From Moringa oleifera (taxonomy: Eukaryota; Streptophyta; Magnoliopsida; Brassicales; Moringaceae), in NCBI GenBank assembly GCA_021397835.1, contig JAJFZO010000049.1:7259001-7323000 (forward strand): 64,000 bases of DNA. Direction: 5' to 3'. The notes under the pieces were generated by a model, which saw only the letters and a list, made by a program, of their open reading frames with translations, ran no database searches and was not told where the DNA came from. Shown here piece by piece: positions 25,911 to 37,302 of the stretch. The translations under genes and the position numbers were made by a program. Numbering within the stretch: the stretch's first letter is position 1; the number at the start of each line of letters is the position of its first letter.

Positions 25911-28720
25911 ACAAAGATATGAATAATTCCTTTCCTTATGGGAATGGTTTCACAAGAATCTTTAGGCATTTTCAGGTACCACTTCCTTTTACTCTAGAGA
26001 AGAAAGAAATGAAAGCAAAAGACAACATTGATAAGAAATCCCTCAAGCACCTATTCTCAATTAAATAAGTAAGGGGTGTTTGAGTCAAGACATTAAAAGT
26101 ATCATCCAAGAATAAAACTTCAAGTTATGGTATAATGGATGAAGATGAGTGAAGCAAGTAAAGAGGGTGATGACCTGAGTATGAATGAAGAAGGAGATGA
26201 AGTAAAAGTGAGGTTAAAGAAAAGGGTGTCTCACTTGAGGCATTCTTGATAGGATTAATGACTGGAATGTGCAAGTAGAAGACATAGGCATCTAGATGGA
26301 TTTGAGATTGACCCTTTTAGAGTCTCAAGTAAGCTCATTTTTTACAGGCATGGAGCATATTAAGGAGCTTATTCGGAGTCGTTTCCTACCACAATAAATA
26401 CTATAAATTTAGTTTGTTTATTTTATTTTATTTTTTTATGTTTATCTCTTGTACTTAATGAAGTTAATTTTGCATGAATTTAAAAAGAAAAATGTTGTCA
26501 TTGTTGGTTTTTTGGTAATGTGCAACCTTTGTATTTTAGATGTACATGTCAAAAATCAATGAAAGGAATTTCTTTTATCTCTTGATTTTTTTATTTGCAA
26601 ATGTAGGTGAATGTTTGAGTTTACATATGAAGTCAAGAAAGCATTGTGGGAAAGTTTACATCTTGTATATTTTGCTTATGGTTGCATTATAAGATATCTT
26701 GCAATAAAAATGAGAAGCATCATGCATTGGTACTAAAAGGTCTTGTGGCTTGAAGTTAAGTTTCTTCTTCACGTGGTGGTTCACTTATGTTTTGGCATAC
26801 ACTTTTGTGGGTTAAAGTTGCTGTTTTGATGATAAAATAATGGGAGTGCTCTTTTGTTTTCATGTTCACTATGGTTAGACGAATGAGGCATGAAAATGCA
26901 AAACTAAGTGGGAGATGACATCCATTATAACTAAAAATATTTATTTCCTTTCAACTTTTAGGTCTTAAGTAAGGCATGAGTTTAGGGGGAGCTTTTGCTA
27001 AATGTTTTAATGAGTTTTATATTTTTGCTTTAGACTTGCTAAAATGCTCTCAAGTATATTGGTAGAAACCTAGAAATATATTCTAGTGGCCCATTTGAAT
27101 GAAGGCTAAACTTGCAGTTAGGTATGATAATCCATATATGTAAGAGATTCTCAGTAAAGTTTGGTAGCTTCGAACTTTTCTTTGCCTTCAAATCTTATCT
27201 TTGCTCTTCGAAGGTTTCTTTGCTATCACATTGTCCATTTGAGCAATTGTTATGTTTCTTGAAAGCAATTTGTTTTTAAATTTGCTCATTCCATGGTGCA
27301 ATGATCTCTTTAGCACTTATGTTAGCACATTTAACATATATTAACTTGTTTTTTTGCTCATTTCAACTCCTTTTTATGGATGTCAAAATGGGAAGAGAAA
27401 GTAGAAGTGTCAAAAATGCACAACCTATAATGACGTTTTCCTTTTTAGATATTGTTGGCATAATGTATTAACAGAAAAAAAAATCCAAAACTAACATGAT
27501 GAATAACACTTAGCAATATTAGAAAAGCATAATGTTTTCATTGAAAGGAAAAGTTCATAACTAACATGATGCATAATGGTTAGCAATATTAGGAAATGCA
27601 GAAATGGATTAATGCATATTGCTTAACGTCAATATGTGTCTTCATAATTACATGCATCTTAAGCATATTGCATGATTTATATTTTCAAAAAGGAGTGTTT
27701 GTCATCAACAAAAAAGCGAACATTGTTAGCTTATGGTCTTTCATGGTGAAACATGAAAGACTAGTTTTAATGATAACAAATGGTCTTAAGTACTAATGGC
27801 TTGAGTAAGTGATGCAGTGTTTAGATTTGAAAGAACTCGAAGAACTCATTATTCATACATTCAAGTACTTAGGAAAAAAAAAAGAATAGTCAAGACCATG
27901 TAGGTAGTTAAGGAGTCTTAGAAGTTTTAGGATAAGATTACTTGTAAATCTCATTGCCTAAATGCTCAATAGAAATCTTAGGGCATACATGATATTAAAT
28001 GTTTTCAACAAAAGGAATCATGGACCTTAAAGTATTTTTCTAGCTTCAATTCCTTAGACTTAGGCGAATGTATAAATTTAAAATGTGAAAATTTGGACAC
28101 ATAAAGCACACCCAAAAGGACTAAACAAAAGTTCTACTATGATGCCACCTGTTAAAGGGTAGTGTTACCTCAGTAACTAATAGTTAGCATGGTACTATTG
28201 TGAACAAGATACAATATCACCATGCCATGGAACCTACAGGGCTGCTCTCGTGAGAAGTGCAGTAACACTTCGCTAGGCCATAACTAGTGTAGTTCCATCG
28301 CATTGGATCAAAATCCTACCAAGGTATCTAGGTGAATTTCAGAAATTCATGTCTAATAAAGCCTTTTTGTTATACCACCTTGAGAAGCATAGTGCCACCC
28401 TATTTCTACATTTCATTTCATATTCGACCCACTTTAAAAAAAATGAGAAAAAAAGAGAGGCCTATTGATTCGAAGTCACTACGAAAAGGTGAAACAGTAG
28501 CATAACCTTTTCTTTCCTGATTTTGCTTTCAAAGGAAAGGCCTTTGCATTCCTAAGTACTAAAAATTGGTGGAGCATTCAAAATGGGCTCCACATTCATT
28601 TCATTGGCAGAAATGATCCAATCCATTTGGGGCTTTTGAAGAACCAAAAAATGAAGTCTTTTGACTTGATTTATAAATAGAATCAATGACAATAAACAAA
28701 AGATAACTGAGGGAGTTTTG
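25911..28720. other. No gene seen; probable decayed repeat DNA
   Basis: I recognise no protein, RNA gene or LTR pair here. A short imperfect direct repeat (ACTAACATGATG...TTAGCAATATTAG) occurs at about 27489-27525 and 27560-27595. The base composition and short out-of-frame open stretches match the surrounding transposon debris. Confidence 0.5.
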
Positions 28721-28721
28721 T

Positions 28722-28737
28722 TCTCTCTCTCTCTCTC

Positions 28738-28782
<45 letters not shown>

Positions 28783-28789
28783 AGAGAGG
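28722..28789. repeat. Compound microsatellite (CT)n(TA)n
   Basis: A run of CT dinucleotides (28722-28740) passes directly into about 19 TA units (28742-28780), then a short AG run that pairs with the CT run. The whole tract is a near-perfect inverted repeat around the TA core and could form a cruciform. Confidence 0.95.
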
Positions 28790-29567
28790 AATAGAATAGA
28801 CATCCTTTTAGATGTCTATGCTTATCATCTTTTAAATTTTTTTATATCGTCTACTCTCTAAAAAAAAATTGACAAAGAAAGAGCACAGATGGATCCTATC
28901 CTTTTTATCGAACACTAATTCCTATCTATTGATAGGAAGATCTTCATCTAATACTAGAATTTTTCTCTTTTTTTTTAAAGAAATTTATCATTTCCAAGGT
29001 AGCTTGCCATAAGGACCCCAACCCATGTGATTAGTTGAGACGAGGGTGCTGCTCGATTTAACTTTTAAATTAAATAAAAAAAGTAATAGGGGCTTTATAG
29101 TTGCTCATCCACTCTCAAAAGAGAGTTTCTTATTTGATCTTGTATTCATTTATGTTGTAAGGATTGGGGTTTCAAGGTGAGAGGATTCATCTTAGTGTAA
29201 AATTTTAGTTAGGAATAACCAAGTGAAGATTCAATTGAAATACTAGTGAAAATATTTGAACCACATAAAAATTCTGTAATTTTATTTCATCAACAACATT
29301 GACTATAAAGCATAAACAAGTCCCCAGTCAATATTGGATCAAACAATAGGGAGCCGTAGATTATTGCACTTTATTTACTGTTTTTATACTTGTATTAGAT
29401 AGAGAAAGAAATTAGGATTGATAATCTTACTAGGTACGTAAGAAATTTTAAAATACTCAATTTCACTCCCTTCTTGGGTTGCTAACCTTAAGGCCTTCAT
29501 TTTTGACTACTTATAAGTATATTTAAGGCCTTTTGGCTCTTGGAAAAATTTTCAATGTAATTTTAAA
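28790..29567. other. No gene seen
   Basis: AT-rich sequence between the microsatellite and the copia gag remnant. No recognisable coding region, RNA or boundary motif was found. Confidence 0.5.
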
Positions 29568-30840
29568 CTATTTACTTCTTTTTGAAATCACCTTTTTCTT
29601 TGCCTTATTCTTATCTTTTTTAACAAGTAAGATCAATTTTTCTTTTTCTTCTTTTAATTTATCATAATATATTTTTAGACTAGCATACATCTTCTTTAAG
29701 GCACCTAACTTGAATGATTGTCTTTCTAATAGTTCATGCACATCGTCAAAAGCATTAGGTAAGTCATCATATGTCTTTTTTGGTTCAACATAAAAGCATT
29801 TACCTTCTTCTTTATTTGCCACAAAACACATGTTGAAAACTTCATGCTCACCTTCCCTTTCAAGAAAAGCTCTCTTCACTATCTTTTAATGTTACCTTTA
29901 GTGCTTTCTTCTTATACTTATCTTTGTTTAAGAATGATATTCCCTCAATTGATGCCTGATTTCTTTCATTCATAGCATGTAATAGGCTCTTTCTTCATGT
30001 CTTCTTCCATTCTTGAAATGCTTCTTATTCTTCAAAACTTCTTGAAACTCCTAGCTAGTGATGAGAGCTATATCATTCTCGTTACTCTCCTCATCATTAG
30101 AGATCTTCTCTTCATATATGGATAGTTTGAGGTGATGGCCTTCTTCTTCTTCGTCACATCCTCTTCTTCTTTTCCTTCAATCATCGTCATATGAATCATA
30201 AGAGACTCCATAAGCTCTTCAAGATGAAGTCGATTGAATTCTTTACTTCTTGAATTGCTTTTACTTTAGGCTCCCAATTGGAAGGAAGACACCTAAGTAT
30301 CTTTCTCAACATTTCAATATTGAAGCAAATGCGACCAAATTTTTTCAAGGAATTTATTATTTCGTGAATCTTGTGAACATCTCACTAATGGATTCTTTTA
30401 GTTTCATCTTAAATAATTTATTACTATAAATAAACATACTAATTTTTTATTCTTTCATTTGACTAGTTCCCTTATGTGTAATTTCAAGTGCATGCCAAAT
30501 GTCCTAAGCATTATTACATGCACAAATCCTTTTAAATTTTCCCTTATCTAGGGAGCAATATAAGATATTCACTACTTTACCATTGATTATCTTTCTTCTT
30601 ATCTTCATTATTAAATTCGTTTTATCTTTTCTTACTTCCCTACTTTTTACTACTATAGTATGGATAATAGGTCATTTTTGGACAACTTTCCAAATATCAA
30701 AATTAATTAATTTAGGGTAGATTTTTATCTTATCTTTTCAATAGCTATAGTCATTTTTATCAAAAAATAGACGAATAAATGTCGAGAGCCTTTCTACAAG
30801 ATTCACACCCGTGGTTGTCATATTAACTTTTTAGTCTAAA
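29568..30840 (-). mobile_element. Decayed Ty1/copia gag (UBN2-type) with spacer
   Basis: Minus-strand frames descend through a copia gag. A start-like MTTTGVNLVERLSTF lies near 30820. DIWHALEITHKGTSQMKE is at about 30515-30460, and MKLKESISEMFTRFTKIIN near 30405-30350 (family form SMSEMFTRFTxIINxLK). RKILRCLPSNWEPKVKAI lies near 30310-30250. A 103-residue open piece at 29879-29568 has a lysine-rich coiled-coil tail. A TGATATGAGAACAAGATGCTC stretch just upstream (about 30885) may be a decayed initiator-Met primer-binding site. No pol follows on this strand, so the element is truncated. Confidence 0.8.
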
Positions 30841-30899
30841 CAATTAAGTTTAATCAAATTTGAGCATCTTGTTCTCATATCACTTATTGACCCCAGGTA

Positions 30900-31559
30900 G
30901 GCCATATAAAAAGGGTTGAATTAAGTATTTTAAATTTTTTTGCCTATCTCGTAAAAGTTCAAGCTTGTTTTACTAAGATTTAACAATCATAATAATATAT
31001 TAACAAATAAAGCATAGAAATTAAAGAGAAGAGTTAAAGAAAGCAAACATAAGGTTTAATATGGTTTAACCAATCCTTCCTTATGTCCATAACTTCAAGC
31101 CATGCTTGAGGATTTTACTATTTGTCTTCCTTTAATAATGATTTGGTCATATCTCCAACAAACATTTCTTACAACAACGTGAACCCATTCCTTATAACTC
31201 AAGTCATACAGAAAGAATGAATGATTTGTATAATAGAGAACTCTATTTCTAAAGAGTAGATTTATCACTATAAGGATCTATTTTGCCTGATGGCCTGTTC
31301 CAAAAGTCTTAAATTTTCTAAGGAGAACCTACGAGAGGTCTTTGAATGGTGCAGGATGAATGTTAGGGAGTTAAAATCATCAAAGGCATTGATTTAACTA
31401 CACATTTACAATGTAGTTTCCCCATTCACATCTTTTAAGATGATAGTCTCCTAAGAAAAATGTGCAGAAGATAATGTAAATATTCTAAAAAAAAATTATT
31501 TCATTCATACTATAGTTAGACTAAACAAGTTTAAAATAAAAAGAAAATACATCTAAGAG
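30900..31559. other. Probable LTR or leader debris upstream of the copia gag remnant
   Basis: No coding region is visible. By position this could contain the 5' LTR of the minus-strand copia element at 29568-30840, but I found no matching second copy in the window that would confirm it. Confidence 0.3.
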
Positions 31560-32460
31560 GCTTTCTCTTCAGGTCAGTTGAGTGTTTATTCAACTGCTGC
31601 AAACTTTGACTGTTTAAGCCTAGAGATATGAAGAGTGGGCTCCCTATAGGCTCAGGCAATACTAGACTAACTTGAGAGGTTAGGGCCACTTTTGGCTTAG
31701 TTGTAACTCATTTAGGATTTTGGGCTTGGTGTCCTTCTTAACCCCAAAAAAGACTTTAACACACTCTTCTAACATCAGCCTGTTCATCTCTACAGTCTCT
31801 TAAAAGGTTGCTGCAACCTTTTCCTTGGCAGTTACTATCTATTTAAGGTGATTTCTCTTTAACTTCTGTTGCTGAAGATTGGAATCTACTTTCATCTTTT
31901 TCATCTCTACCTTCAGCACAGAGATCTCTTGGCTAGCTTGGCTCTTTTATTGCTTGAGGGAAGAATTCTTTACTGATAACTCAACTTTTGTTCTTTTACC
32001 TTCCTCTAAGGCTTTCTCAACCTCTTTGAATACAGATTCAGCCAGACCTTGAATTTTGTATTCCTTTGCTACTAGAGAAGATTCATGTATAATCTGTCAA
32101 AAATATATTATGAGTCAATGATAAAGAGGAGATATAAAGAATATGCTATTAAACATATATAAACCTCAGCAAACAGAGTAGAAATTTTTTTCATTTGTTG
32201 TCTTTTCCTCTCTGGTGGAACTAAATATGCAAAGGCTAACAACACTACCTCTTGCATAAAATTCTTGATCTTTTAGGTCTGAGGAGGAGTGGTGACTAGT
32301 GCAAAATCTTGAGAAAAAATCTACGAAAGTCACCATTTCATGTGTGCAGACCCTACTGAGAGCTTACTTTCAAGAACACAAATGCTGCCATCTTATCATT
32401 TTTGAAAGAGAAGCTGGGAGGTGTCTTCTCTACCACCTCAGCTACCTCTTCAAAATTTTA
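31560..32460 (-). mobile_element. Second Transposase_28-like ORF remnant, coiled-coil part
   Basis: Reading the minus strand downward gives a lysine- and glutamate-rich helical protein (SLVAKEYKIQGLAESVFKEV, then KVELSVKNSSL). It ends in a block LEECVKVFFGVKKDTKPKIL, which matches the plus-strand remnant near 21360-21420 (LEECARVF-EIQKDTKAKVL). A part upstream at 32460-32290 appears to match the earlier portion of that protein, with an AT-rich break at about 32100-32160 that may be an old intron. Stops are present. A CT-rich low-complexity tract flanks it at 32500-32640. Confidence 0.5.
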
Positions 32461-32565
32461 TTTTTTTCTTATTTGTTTATTCACTTGGTCATCAGAATAT
32501 ATATTTCGTTAATTCTCTTATGTTTGAGTCAAAGTTTCTTTTCTTTATCTTTCTTTTCTCTCTAT

Positions 32566-32642
32566 CTTTTTTTTTTGGCATTACTCTTTTTTCTTTATCT
32601 CTCTCTCTCTTTTTCTCTCTTTCCCTCCCTCTCTCTCTCTCT
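32566..32642. repeat. CT-rich low-complexity tract
   Basis: Pyrimidine-rich sequence consisting mainly of CTCTCT and TTTTTC units. It creates apparently long open frames rich in Ser, Leu and Phe on the plus strand; these should not be read as genes. Confidence 0.9.
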
Positions 32643-33029
32643 TATGAAGTATCAGATTCTTTCAACTTTTAGTATCCTTCCTTAAAAATATAGGTGCTAG
32701 GGTTTTTAATGACAGATCAAATCTATGATTTGGAATTATCCGAATATAAACACTTCCTTTGCATTCTCTCTGGTTTTCCTTTTCTTTACTATATTTCCTA
32801 AAAAATATCATTTTTCCTTGATATAATTTAAACTCTCCTTTGTTTAATAAAGCCTTTTTCAACCTATTGTTAAAATTGTTTTAAATAATTAGTCAATTAT
32901 GAATTCTTAAAAAAATCATTTAATGCATCATGTAATAATCAAAAAAAGGTGCAATTGTGACCTTTTATTTCTAGTAAAGATATATGGTGTACAATAATTA
33001 TAAGAAAACAAAGATTCATTCCCTCACCA

Positions 33030-33720
33030 TTTAGCATCAACTTGGTCCAGTTTTTCGTAATGATAACCACTTTAATATGCCAATGTTCCTCTCATTTAAA
33101 GACCTCTTTTTATCCTTATTGGTTTTGCCCTTCATGCATCTCATAAAGTTTGGTGGCTGCCTATCCATTTCTTGCAAGATAGAAGCTCGTTCAGAGAAAT
33201 TTTTTTTCACCAGATAGGTTCCATCCCAATTTGGTACCCATTTGCCCCTTGGATCCATAGAATTTTTAAGAATTCATTTCAAAACTAGATCTCCTTCTTC
33301 GGATTATCTAGGATGTACCTTCTCATTATATGCTCTTTTAATCCTGCTATGGTAGAGCTGTCCATGGCAAATAGCTTTTAATATTCTCTCATCAATTAAA
33401 TTTATTTGCTCATATTCTACTATTACCCATTCCACTTCTCCAAGTTTTGCTTCCATGAGGACTGTTAAAGAAGGAATTTACACTATAATTGACAACATCG
33501 CTTTTGTGCCATACACCAATGTAGTATGAAGTTATCCCAGCTGATGTAGTTCTATAAGCATGCAAGGTTGATTGTAGCATTTTATGCTAGTCTTTGTAGC
33601 TCACAATCATTTTTTGAATTATATTTGTTAACATTTTTATTAGCTGCTTTAATTGCTCTATTCATTTTAGGTCTGTTCGAAGTCGAATTATGATGCTTTA
33701 TATTGAATTGTGCACATATA
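33030..33720 (-). mobile_element. Tat/Ogre-type Ty3/gypsy integrase remnant, C-terminal part
   Basis: The minus strand reads STSNRPKMNRAIKAANKNV (family form STPYRPQxNGAVEAANKNIK) near 33690-33630. Next come a YEQINLIDERILKAICHGQL block near 33400-33330 and RAYNEKVHPR near 33320. An open 73-residue piece at 33258-33037 contains GKWVPNWDGTYLVKK, the chromodomain-free C-terminal motif of this integrase. It cannot be the missing 3' part of the element at 11150-17600, because on the minus strand it lies upstream of it; it is a separate copy. Confidence 0.8.
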
Positions 33721-33769
33721 TCTTCTGCTATAGAATACAGTGTCTCACTCAGGTGCTCCTACTAGAATG

Positions 33770-33960
33770 TGACCTTTATTGACTTCTTCTCTCAATAGGA
33801 GACAACACTGGTCACCATTCCTCCTTAATCTCAAAGAATCATAAGTTTTGTTCCAAAGATGGTGTTACTAGTCACTATCTCTTTAACATTACTAGATAAA
33901 AAGAGGCAACACTTGGAAAGAATATCCTCTCTACTTTTAAGGTATATATACTCATTCAAT
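33770..33960 (+). mobile_element. Third Transposase_28-like fragment
   Basis: The plus strand reads LTLLDKKRQHLERISSLL at about 33884-33938, clearly related to LSVLLNKKRMHLEKMSNHLL near 20950. The preceding bases also have parallel Ser/Thr-rich codons. Only a fragment remains. Its orientation is opposite to the neighbouring piece at 31560-32460. Confidence 0.4.
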
Positions 33961-34973
33961 TAACTTTTCTATACTTTTACCTCATTATTGCACTAACTCT
34001 AACACTCTTTATATTCGTTTTAATAGATCATTCATGAAACTTATTTGATAGAAGCATGCAGCGAAAGGTCGCCTTCCCAAGGAAACACAATTCATTAAAC
34101 ATTATATGGACTTAGTTGGCCTTTGTTAATAAGGGATAAGTAATATTGATTATTTTTAGCAAGTAATATTAATAGAAATTCATAGGAATATTTGGCATGA
34201 TTTACAATTTGTATTTCAACACTCAAGAGAACTAGTCAACTAGACGAGTAGTATCCTAGTTGTTAGAAACCATTAGGTTACTCTTCCACCAACCTATCTC
34301 TTTTACTTTCTCTTAAACATTCCAAAACCAATAATGGAAACACCTACTAAGCATTCATTCCCACCATGATGAGACCTTTGAAATCCTAATCCAAACACCA
34401 AACCTAATTTTTATGCAACTTGAGTCCTATACGGCAACACCATAGAGGTAACCATTGAACTTGTGCCTTGGTTAAAATTCTATGACAAATAAATGAATTA
34501 ATGTTGTTGATGCGAGCATTATCCCACCCTTCCATGTAGATAGGGATATCGGGCCGGGGAAACATTCGCTCACTTAGTTGGTGTGTAGTCCCTATGTATA
34601 CCTCTTTTCCTAACTAAAAAAAGATAACGGGTGAAAAAGTAGAGTTTGATCCTGTGTTGGTGGCATAATATGAGATATTCATGGTGGGTATAACTTAAGG
34701 TGAGTGATGTTCTTATAAGTGGAGCACTACATACATATGAATAATTTATTTCTCTTTTTCAATGGCTTATGGTACAAGTAGTCCATCGGTGTAGACATTG
34801 ACTTGACATAATTATTCTTCACGCACTTGGTAGCTCAATTAAGTTAGCTTGAAAACTAAGCAACACACTACCTTCCTTATTTTATTATTATTGTGTGTTC
34901 TCTGTTATTATTGGAACATCAAAATGTTTCACAGCATGTGGAAGCAAATATAAGCTTGTTGTGATGATTTTAG
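33961..34973. other. No gene seen
   Basis: Between transposon fragments and the compact copia element. No recognisable reading frame, RNA or repeat boundary was found. Confidence 0.5.
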
Positions 34974-35259
34974 TGTTAGTTTTTTGAGATGTTGATTTGT
35001 TTGGTTTTTTGGGATGAAAGGAAGAATAAGAGATATAACTCGTGAAACTTAAAATTGCTTGAATGGCTTACAAAGACTTACTTTGCTATATTGATGGAGG
35101 TCCTATTTATAGGAGAAAATAAATAACCAAAATCTAAAATTGTACTTATCTAGATATCTTAACTAAAGGTTATCCTCATCTAAAATTTAAACTACTTGAT
35201 AAAGTAAAAGAATAAATCTTCTTTGGATATGCAACAAATAAGGTATCTTTTTTGCTAAT
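34974..35259 (-). repeat. 3' LTR of the deleted copia element
   Basis: Aligns along its whole length with 37006-37297, with scattered substitutions and small indels. On the plus strand it opens with TGTTAG; the outer CA at the other end has decayed to AAT. A TATA-like CTATTTATAG motif (read on the plus strand) lies near 35102. Confidence 0.85.
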
Positions 35260-35695
35260 TCTCCTCCTTGCTGTTTTACTGCATACACCAATTTTGAAAG
35301 CATTCTTGTCATTTTTTTTGAATTTTCATTTTGCTGTAGATTTGACTATATTTCTCCTCTTCTTTGTACTTCTCTTTAAAGTTTGAACTTGGAATACTTT
35401 GACATTTTGCCTCATTGATTTGTGGCCATATTCAAATAGGGCCTTTTGTTGCAAAGTCTTCATTTATGTTGTCATTGATCCCTTGATATCTGTGCGAACT
35501 TGCTGTAATTTTTGTTTATCCTTCCAAGCTATGTTTTATTCATAAGGAAGCTTGATTTTTTTCTCATATTGAAAACTAGCAACTTTAGGAAGCTCCTTCT
35601 TGAATTTAGGCAAGTCTTCTTTGTGTATTGTAGCTTGCTTCTCTTCAGTCATATTCAAGGTAAATCTTTTACCTTTCATTGAGACTTTAAACATC

Positions 35696-36897
35696 TATTT
35701 GCCTTGTGCATCAGTAATTAAGCAATAATTGTCTTCAAATAGTACCATGTATCCTTTTTTCAAGAGCTGACCAACACTCAAAAGATTTTGATTAATTTCA
35801 AAAACATATAAAATATTTGAAATTAATTTCAAACCTGTGCGACTTTTGATTGCCACTGTTCCTTTGCCTTTCACTGTAAGATATGCTCCATTCCCAATTC
35901 TAACTTTACAAATTGTAGTTTTATCAAAATCTTTAAAGAGTTCTTGATCATAAGTCATGTGGTTTGTGCAATCACTATCTATAAGCCAACTTTTTGGGGA
36001 GTTGTTGGTAGCAAAGCATGATGCCCCTTCCTTTTGAGATTGTTCAATGGCATTCTTGGCTTCTCCTTGTTATTTTTGAGATTTGCACATTTTCCTCACA
36101 TGCCCTAACTGATCGCATTTGTGACATCTTGCATCTGGTCTCCACCAACACTTATTTTGTGGATGATTGATTTTTTTGCAATAGAGACAAGGTGAAAAAG
36201 ACTTGACCATTTTTGTTGTTTTTGCCACCATTATTATTATGTGATTTGGCTTGAAAAGCACCTTCCACAGATCCTTCTTTCCTCATAAGCTTCATTTGTT
36301 CTCGTGCTTATAGTGCATTCAACAATTCTACCAAGGTAATACTTGATAGATCTTTACTATTTTTCAAAAATGAGATTGTAGCCTCAAATTTTTCAAAAAT
36401 TGTCACTAGGATCTTTTGAATAATTCTAAAATCAGAAAAAACAGTACCAAGAAGTCTTACTTTGTTAACTATATCGAAAAACTTGTCGAAATAGTCTTGA
36501 TTGTTTCTGATTTCTTCATCTTTTGCATCTCAAATTCTCAAATCAAATTCAGTACTTGCATTCCTCTAATCCTTTCATTGCCTTCGTATTCTTGCTTTAA
36601 AAAATCTCATATTTTTTTGCCTGTTTTCAGTGTCATTATTTTGATAAATATTGTGGATGAGACAGCTGAAAACAATATTGCTCTAGCTTTTGATTTTCTT
36701 TACTTTCTTTCCTTCTAGATCTTAATTTGTGCAACAGTTGGATTGTTTGGCAATTCTGAAATTTCATATACTTGTTCAACAGCTTCCCACAGATTGTTGG
36801 CATCAAGGTAGGCTTCCATTCTAATAGCCCACATTTGGTAGTTTGCTCCATCAAACACCGGAGGTGCATTTGTTCTGCATGAATTTTCTGAATTCAT
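35696..36897 (-). pseudogene. Copia gag, zinc knuckles and protease start
   Basis: From 36897 downward the frame reads a gag start (PPVFDGANYQMWAIRMEAYL, the DUF4219-like gag motif) and, after stops, the block KIWDFLKQEYEGNERIRGMQ. At about 36190-36075 are two CCHC knuckles, each C-x2-C-x4-H-x4-C (CLYCKKINHPQNKC and CHKCDQLGHVRKMC). Near 35990 is the protease motif WLIDSDCTNHMT, where the family has D-S/T-G, so the catalytic glycine is replaced by Asp. An 87-residue open stretch (35958-35695) continues through NILYVFEINQNLLSVGQL. Stops between these blocks show decay. Confidence 0.85.
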
Positions 36898-37005
36898 TGT
36901 ATATGGTTTTTTGATTTTGGGATATAAGTAGGAAGTATTTAGGGTTTATGTTTGGGCTTTTTCAACCTCACAATTCCCTCAAGATAATAAGCTCTAATAC
37001 CACTT

Positions 37006-37297
37006 TGTTGTTTTTTTTTTTTGGGATGTGGATTTGTTTGGTTTTTGGGAGGAAGGGAAGAATAAGAGATATAACTCTCGAAACTTGAAATTACGTTGAA
37101 TGGCTTGCAAAGACTTACTTTGCTACATTGATGAAGGTCCTATTTATAAGAAAAAATAAATAACCAAAATCTAAAATTGTACTTATCTAGATATCTAAAC
37201 TAAAGATTACTCTCATCTAAAATTTAAACTATTTGATAAAGTAGAAGAATAAATCTTCTTTAGATATGCAGCAAATAAGGTATCTTTTTTACTAACA
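37006..37297 (-). repeat. 5' LTR of the deleted copia element
   Basis: Bounded on the plus strand by TGTTG at 37006 and ACTAACA ending at 37297. The primer-binding site lies three bases inside the element. It carries a TATA-like ATTTATAAG motif (plus-strand reading) near 37141, as in the other LTR. Confidence 0.85.
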
Positions 37298-37302
37298 GTT
37301 AG

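Larger units (their letters stand above)
34974..37297 (-). mobile_element. Internally deleted Ty1/copia element with both LTRs (gag-protease only)
   Basis: A structurally complete but internally deleted element on the minus strand. Two similar LTRs (34974-35259 and 37006-37297) flank about 1.75 kb. The primer-binding site (TGGTATTAGAGC on the minus strand, 36991-37002) adjoins the right LTR. A purine-rich tract (AGCAAGGAGGAG on the minus strand, just above 35260) adjoins the left LTR. Flanking TTTAG (34969-34973) and GTTAG (37298-37302) look like a 5-bp target duplication with one change. The interior encodes gag, two zinc knuckles and a protease start, then jumps from the GAG-pre-integrase region to the 3' end. 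Reverse transcriptase, RNase H and most of integrase are absent. Stops and frameshifts are present, so it is now inactive. Confidence 0.88.

Noticed and set aside
28552..28803. 83-residue frame with a Tyr-Ile repeat
   Set aside because: The repeat is simply the (TA)n and (CT)n microsatellite translated.
32299..32685. 128-residue plus-strand frame ending in Ser/Leu/Phe-rich sequence
   Set aside because: Half is a CT-rich low-complexity tract, and the first part is antisense to a transposon ORF remnant.
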